Shown here one piece after another: positions 31,816 through 35,489 of a stretch of 35,489 bases of DNA. This DNA comes from an uncultured Veillonellaceae bacterium. GTDB taxonomy: Bacteria; Bacillota; Negativicutes; Veillonellales; Dialisteraceae. The position numbers and the translations under genes are program-made. The notes under the pieces were generated by a model. It did no database searches. It was not told the origin of the DNA and worked only from the letters and a program-made list of their open reading frames with translations. Location: assembly GCA_958348245.1 (NCBI GenBank), contig CATVYJ010000013.1, positions 1 to 35,489 of the forward strand, in the 5' to 3' direction. Positions within the stretch are counted from its first letter, which is position 1; each line of letters begins with the position of its first letter.

Positions 31816-33384
31816 TCAGGACTTGCTGATGTCGGGGAAGTTGTACATATTGTCCAGCATGGGATTGTAGACGAAGCCCTGGACGTTGGCCCGGGTGGGG
31901 ATCATGGCGTTCGTCTGGAAGAGGAAGAGGTACGGCGCGTCGGCGAGGACGAGCTGCTGCGCCTGCTGATAGAGGTCGATGCGGCGCTGGTGGTCGCTCG
32001 AGGATTCCGCTTCCCGGAGGAGCGCGTCCACCTGGTCGTTCTTGTAGAAGGAGCGGTTGCCCGCGAGGCCGAAGTACCCCGAGTCGAACCAGTAGCTCAT
32101 GTAGTTCTGCGGGTCGGCGTAGTCCGGGCTCCACGTGCCCATGCCGAGCTCGAAGTCGGCCTGGTCCACCCGTTCGCGGAAGGTGGGCCACGCGGTCTTC
32201 TCCAGTTTCAGGTCGATGCCGATGGCCTTGAAATTGTTCTGGAGGAGGAGGGCCTGCGTTTCGTTAAAGGCCTGATTGTCCGAGTAGAGGAGGGTGAGCT
32301 GCGTGCCTTCGGGAACGCCCGACTGGGAGAGGAGCTCTTTCGCCTTGTTCACGTCGTAGGTGTAGCCCGCGGCGTTGTCGTCGCGGCCCCACATGCCTTT
32401 CGGCACGGGCGTGGTGAGCTGTTCGCCGTGGCCTTTCACGGCCCCTTCGATGATGCCCTGGTAGTCCACCGCATAGGAGAGGGCCTGCCGGAATTTCACG
32501 TTGTCCAGCGGCGCTTTCTGATTGTTCAGATAAATCACGCTCGCCAGCATGCCCGGCGCTTCGTGGATGACGATGTCCTTATTGCCTTTCAGTTCTTCCA
32601 GCTGGTTCATGGGGATGCCCGCGGCGATATCGAGGTCCCCCTGCTCGAGCTGGAGGCGCTGCGCGGAGGGATCCTTGATGATCTGGAAGGTGACCGCTTT
32701 CAGCGCGGGCTTCTTTCCGCTGTAGTGCTCGTTCTGCGTGAGCTTGATGCTCTGGCCCTGATTGAATTCGGCGATCTGGAAAGGACCGGAGCCGGCGGAA
32801 TGATTCGCCAGATACCCCGAGCCGTAGTCGCCGTCCTTCTCATGCTCCATGACCTTCGGGTTCACGATGTTGCCGCTGTCCACGGCGAGCGTCTGGAGGA
32901 AGGGCGCGAAGGGACGGGAGAGGCGGATCACCACGGTCTCCGCGTCGGGCGCTTCGACGGATTCCACCAGTTTGAAATAGTCGGACGGGCCTTTTTTCAG
33001 CGCTTTCACGCGGTCGAAGGAAAATTTCACCGCCGCGGCGTCCACGTCGGAGCCGTCGGAGAATTTGTGCCCCGGATTCAGCTTGAAGGTCCAGGTGAGG
33101 CCGTCGTCCGAGACGGTCCAGGACTGCGCGAGGGCCCCTTCCACTTCCGTGCTGGGCTTGCCGTCCACGGTCTTGTACTGCACGAGCCGTTCGTAGCAGT
33201 AGTACGGCACCTGCCAGTTTTCCATCGCCACGGCGGGGTCGATGCTGGCCACGTCGGTGGCGATGCCCACGACGAGCATGTCCTTCGGAATTTTCGAGGC
33301 GGACGAACCGCTGCCGCCTCCGCAGCCGGCCAGCGCCAGCGCGAGTACGCCGGCCGCCGCTGCGGCGATCCATTTCTGATGCAT
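31816..33384 (-). CDS. Family-5 solute-binding lipoprotein (peptide ABC transporter)
   Basis: A 522-aa extracellular lipoprotein of the DppA/OppA type. The signal peptide MHQKWIAAAAAGVLALALAGC ends in a lipobox with the cysteine at residue 21. Family segments are GIATDVASIDPAVAMENWQV, WTVSDDGLTWTFKLNPGHKF and AVDYQGIIEGAVKGHG. Such proteins bind di- or oligopeptides, or sometimes nickel or other solutes; the ligand here is unknown. AGGAGG lies seven bases before the start. No permease or ATPase gene is next to it, so it must work with a transporter encoded elsewhere. It is monocistronic. Confidence 0.92.
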   Translation of the reverse strand: MHQKWIAAAAAGVLALALAGCGGGSGSSASKIPKDMLVVGIATDVASIDPAVAMENWQVPYYCYERLVQYKTVDGKPSTEVEGALAQSWTVSDDGLTWTFKLNPGHKFSDGSDVDAAAVKFSFDRVKALKKGPSDYFKLVESVEAPDAETVVIRLSRPFAPFLQTLAVDSGNIVNPKVMEHEKDGDYGSGYLANHSAGSGPFQIAEFNQGQSIKLTQNEHYSGKKPALKAVTFQIIKDPSAQRLQLEQGDLDIAAGIPMNQLEELKGNKDIVIHEAPGMLASVIYLNNQKAPLDNVKFRQALSYAVDYQGIIEGAVKGHGEQLTTPVPKGMWGRDDNAAGYTYDVNKAKELLSQSGVPEGTQLTLLYSDNQAFNETQALLLQNNFKAIGIDLKLEKTAWPTFRERVDQADFELGMGTWSPDYADPQNYMSYWFDSGYFGLAGNRSFYKNDQVDALLREAESSSDHQRRIDLYQQAQQLVLADAPYLFLFQTNAMIPTRANVQGFVYNPMLDNMYNFPDISKS

Positions 33385-33438
33385 AGAGCACCTCCTGATT
33401 TCTTTTTTTCACCGCAGAAGCACCGCAATGATAATCTC

Positions 33439-33467
33439 ACTATAACGGGCGCGGGAAGAGAAGTCAA
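33439..33467 (-). promoter_or_regulatory. Promoter of the family-5 binding protein gene
   Basis: Minus-strand TTGACT (33462-33467) and TATAGT (33439-33444) with 17-base spacing. Confidence 0.85.
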
Positions 33468-33478
33468 CCGCCGCGCCA

Positions 33479-33506
33479 TTGCGAAAATCAATGGCTGTGC
33501 TATGAT
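33479..33506 (+). promoter_or_regulatory. Promoter of upp
   Basis: TTGCGA (33479-33484) and TATGAT (33501-33506) with a 16-base spacer; TGC just before TATGAT makes an extended -10. Confidence 0.7.
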
Positions 33507-33545
33507 AGGAAAAAGTGCGTTTTGATTTGAAAAAGGAGGCTTCCC

Positions 33546-34169
33546 ATGCAGCTTCACATCATCTCTCATCCGCTGGTGCAGCACAAGCTCACCATCATGC
33601 GCCGGAAGGAAACGAGCTCCAACGATTTTCGCCGCCTGCTGGAGGAAATCACCATCCTCATGGGCTATGAAATCACGCGGGACCTGCCGCTGGAGGATAC
33701 GGCCATCGAGACGCCCGTCGCGCCCGCGGTGGGCAAACGGATCGCCGGCAGGAAGCTGGGCATCGTGCCCGTGCTCCGCGCCGGCCTCGGCATGGTGGAC
33801 GGCATGCTGAAACTCATCCCCTCCGCCCGGGTGGGCGTGATCGGCCTCTACCGCGATCCGGAGACGCTCGCTCCGGTGGAATACTACTGCAAGCTCCCCG
33901 ACGTGGAGGGGCGGGATTTCATCATCGTGGACCCCATGCTCGCCACGGGCGGCAGCTCTGCCGCGGCCATCGAGCTCCTGAAGCAGCACGGCGTGAAAAA
34001 TATCCGCCTCATGTGCCTCGTCTCCGCGCCGGAAGGGGTCGCGCTCGTCAATGAAAAACACCCCGACGTCCCCATCTATACCGCCGCGCTCGATGACCAT
34101 CTGAACGAACACGGCTACATCGTGCCCGGTCTGGGCGATGCGGGCGACCGCATCTTCGGCACGAAGTAA
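33546..34169 (+). CDS. upp: Uracil phosphoribosyltransferase
   Basis: A 207-aa salvage enzyme making UMP from uracil and PRPP, the normal length for Upp. The PRPP motif is FIIVDPMLATGGSS around residues 125-138, and the uracil-binding C-terminus is GYIVPGLGDAGDRIFGTK. The N-terminal HPLVQHKLTIMRRKET is the usual Upp start. A strong AAGGAGG lies nine bases upstream of the ATG. The gene has its own promoter and terminator, so it is not joined to a uracil permease or to pyr genes here. Confidence 0.97.
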   Translation: MQLHIISHPLVQHKLTIMRRKETSSNDFRRLLEEITILMGYEITRDLPLEDTAIETPVAPAVGKRIAGRKLGIVPVLRAGLGMVDGMLKLIPSARVGVIGLYRDPETLAPVEYYCKLPDVEGRDFIIVDPMLATGGSSAAAIELLKQHGVKNIRLMCLVSAPEGVALVNEKHPDVPIYTAALDDHLNEHGYIVPGLGDAGDRIFGTK

Positions 34170-34178
34170 CGGCAGAAC

Positions 34179-34205
34179 AGGCAGCCCCCGCGGGCTGTCT
34201 TTTTT
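34179..34205 (+). terminator. Terminator of upp
   Basis: GCAGCCC (34181-34187) pairs with GGGCTGT (34192-34198, one G-T pair) and is followed by CTTTTTT. Confidence 0.88.
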
Positions 34206-34308
34206 GTGTCGTTGTTTCGCGGGCCTGCGCGGCCTGTACGCGGTGAAAAAACTCTCTGCGCATTGTGCGCGGGCGCAGGCGCGGCGCTTGTCTTTTTTCT
34301 CATGCGGG

Positions 34309-34446
34309 GCGGGTCTGCATTGCGATGCTGCGCATCCTTTCTCATGCAGATGCGGACCCGCATTGCGATGAAAAATTTTCTCTCATGAAGGAGTGGCCCC
34401 ACATTACGTTGCAATCGTTTTTTCTTGCATAGGTGCGGGCCCACAT
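34309..34446 (+). repeat. Cluster of four GCGGRYCYRCAT motif copies
   Basis: GCGGGTCTGCAT (34309), GCGGACCCGCAT (34352), GTGGCCCCACAT (34393) and GCGGGCCCACAT (34435) are spaced about 40 bases apart, ending at the head of type A copy A3. Other copies are at 22575, 22617, 23012, 23552, 34830 and 35032, and inverted at 23048, 23593 and 35067. Confidence 0.75.
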
Positions 34447-34448
34447 TG

Positions 34449-34729
34449 TCTATCCGTACGTGTCCGAGACATACGACTATTCCCGTCTTTGGAATACGAT
34501 TCCAGCATCGCCGACATTCTTTCCGGCCGCCCGGAAAGAATGTCGGCCAAGAAAGGGCCGCCGCCCGGTCATTCCGCCCTGAGATTTGACAGCCCTCCGC
34601 TGACGGAATGAAACTCGCTCGCTGCGCTCGCTCAGACAGTCATTCCGTCCGGGCGCTCCGGGCCGTCAAATCTCACCCCTGCGGGGCCGGGCTCCATTCC
34701 AATGGGCGGGGAGCTGCACCAGTGCTCGA
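34449..34729 (+). repeat. Type A structured repeat, copy A3
   Basis: Head ATCCGTACGTGTCCGAGACA, stem GACATTCTTTCCGG with CCGGAAAGAATGTC (G-T pair of copy A1 replaced by A-T), and long-range stem TGAGATTTGACAGCCC (34580-34595) with GGGCCGTCAAATCTCA (34660-34675). Compared with A1 the outer base pairs are changed on both sides. It ends in the common GGGCGGGGAGCTGCACCA. Confidence 0.75.
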
Positions 34730-34858
34730 CTGTTGGTTTTCAGGCGATGCGGCGGCACGCACATTTCAAAATGTTTCTGTGCACTTCGCGCGGATGCAAA
34801 TGCGACGCGTGCGTGTGAAGTATGCGGAAGCGGACCCACATCCTTCGCGAGGCTTCCC

Positions 34859-35006
34859 CACATGCCCGCGGAAGATTTGTGTCGCCGCTTCGCGTCTCCC
34901 TTGTTTATTGCGTTTGTACGCAGGCGGTGCGGAGGCGGGCGATTGATTTACTTTTCAGCACATGCCGGTGGAATTTTTGCGTCGCACGCTTCGCGTGCGT
35001 CCCTTG
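34859..35006. repeat. Imperfect direct repeat inside island 3
   Basis: Segments beginning CACATGCC at 34859 and 34969 run in parallel for about 40 bases, through GTCGC and CGCTTCGCG to CCCTTG. The second copy has a perfect GCACGC/GCGTGC hairpin with a TTC loop. Island 1 lacks this stretch. Confidence 0.6.
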
Positions 35007-35030
35007 CGCTATTGTCTCTCTTCATGAAGA

Positions 35031-35079
35031 AGCGGGCCTACATACGATGAAAAAAGGATTCGTCGTATGTGAGCCCGCA
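35031..35079. repeat. Hairpin between repeats of island 3
   Basis: GCGGGC-ACATACGA arms (35032-35047) pair with TCGTATGT-GCCCGC (35063-35078) apart from two central mismatches. It is the counterpart of the perfect hairpin at 23011-23060 and has a similar TGAAAAA loop. Confidence 0.75.
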
Positions 35080-35097
35080 TTTTTTGTTGGAGCCACA

Positions 35098-35489
35098 TCA
35101 GTAAAGGGGAGCCGCCGAAGGCGCGACGCAAAAAGAGCACGGGAATACCGGCAGGCGCATCGCACGCGCCCGGCGGTCGTCGCCGGGCAGTTCGTGCGGG
35201 CCGCTCTTTATTTGTGCGGCCTTCTTCTCACCCGCTCCCCGGCCCCGCGCCGGGATGGCGTCCGGCCATTAGAAAAAGAGACGATGCGGTTCCCGCAGAA
35301 CCGCAGGAGGCGGGGCGGGCTGACGCGTCTTGCAGTTTGTACTGTTGCGGCGGCATGTCGCTCTGTCGTTTTACCTCTCGTTGGCTGTGCGCAGGGAATT
35401 ACAAACTGAGCGGCGGCCCGCCTCGGCGACAGGCTCTTTTTCTACCGGCCAGCAGCTTCTTCCTTTGTTACTTTCCATTCTTCTCTGGA
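35098..35489 (-). repeat. Type B structured repeat, copy B2 (cut by window edge)
   Basis: It keeps the helices of copy B1: TAGAAAAAGAG (35270-35280) with CTCTTTTTCTA (35434-35444), GGCGGGCTG (35314) with CGGCCCGCC (35414; a G-T pair replaces an A-T pair), and CAGTTTGTA (35333) with TACAAACTG (35400). The TGCGGTTC hairpin has GAACCGCA where B1 has GAACTGCA, again preserving pairing. The head lies beyond base 35489. Confidence 0.75.

Larger units (their letters stand above)
34206..35489. other. Gene-free island 3 with structured repeats
   Basis: About 1.3 kb reaching the window edge without a believable gene. It repeats the plan of island 1: GC-rich segment, copies of the 12-base motif, type A repeat (plus), hairpin, type B repeat (minus, incomplete). 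An extra 190-base segment (about 34841-35030) contains an imperfect direct repeat at 34859-34903 and 34969-35006. Confidence 0.75.

Noticed and set aside
34608..34946. Similar small proteins (MKLARCARSDSHSVRALRAVKS) in islands 1 and 3
   Set aside because: The similarity comes from the type A repeat DNA. Copy A2 keeps the stems but not the reading frame, and no proper ribosome site precedes the ATG.
1..35489. tRNA or rRNA genes
   Set aside because: No cloverleaf signatures or rRNA-like conserved blocks were recognised in the intergenic regions, though no tRNA-search program could be run.

Overview
This window looks like chromosomal DNA of a GC-rich anaerobic Firmicute, most likely of the class Negativicutes (Veillonellaceae-like: Dialister/Megasphaera type). 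The basis is a Firmicute-style str operon headed by an L7Ae-like gene, strong AGGAGG ribosome sites, a T-box riboswitch, a giant 2-hydroxyacyl-CoA dehydratase activase, glutamate dehydrogenase, and a class III CoA-transferase. The assignment rests on gene content and sequence feel, not on a database search.

Layout. 1-3417 (minus): translation operon L7Ae-like, rpsL, rpsG, fusA, tuf (tuf cut by the window edge), read from one strong promoter at 3462-3490. 4187-9102 (plus): 1430-aa acyl-CoA dehydratase activase fusion overlapping a TetR regulator. 9181-11012 (minus): three-gene operon of a B3/4-domain protein, a DnaQ-like exonuclease and an O6-alkylguanine-DNA methyltransferase. 11120-13653 (minus): two paralogous 400-aa Bcr/CflA drug transporters, each with its own promoter and a terminator-like hairpin in its leader. 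13840-15096 (minus): glutamate dehydrogenase. 15282-16613 (plus): a 54-aa membrane peptide and a solitary Mrr-type endonuclease. 16704-19597 (plus): a P-type cation ATPase behind a 51-codon leader ORF and hairpin. 19792-20700 (minus): RluA pseudouridine synthase. 20896-22386 (plus): aldehyde dehydrogenase. 23763-26688 (minus): a PheC-like periplasmic dehydratase/binding protein and two paralogous ABC-type lipoproteins under a T-box leader. 27244-28431 (minus): CoA-transferase. 28723-29604 (plus): alpha/beta hydrolase. 29650-31068 (minus): alanine/glycine:cation symporter. 31816-33384 (minus): family-5 peptide-binding lipoprotein. 33546-34169 (plus): uracil phosphoribosyltransferase.

The least explained part is three gene-free islands (about 22437-23728, 31151-31775 and 34206 to the end). 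They carry a family of diverged repeats that share a head motif and then fold into one of two elaborate stem-loop bodies, here called type A (three copies) and type B (two copies, one cut off). Several long stems differ completely in sequence between copies yet remain paired, which points to selection on structure, either RNA or single-stranded DNA. A 12-base motif GCGGRYCYRCAT recurs throughout these islands, often as hairpin arms. I regard this repeat family as the best candidate for an undescribed system. Other points of interest are a T-box leader with one stem I region but two T-box/terminator modules, a P2-type ATPase lacking the normally conserved M6 aspartate, and a D/P-containing leader ORF in front of it.

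Functionally, the window suggests amino-acid-fermenting metabolism (glutamate dehydrogenase, CoA-transferase, dehydratase activase, alanine symporter, peptide and amino-acid binding proteins) next to housekeeping translation and nucleotide-salvage genes.
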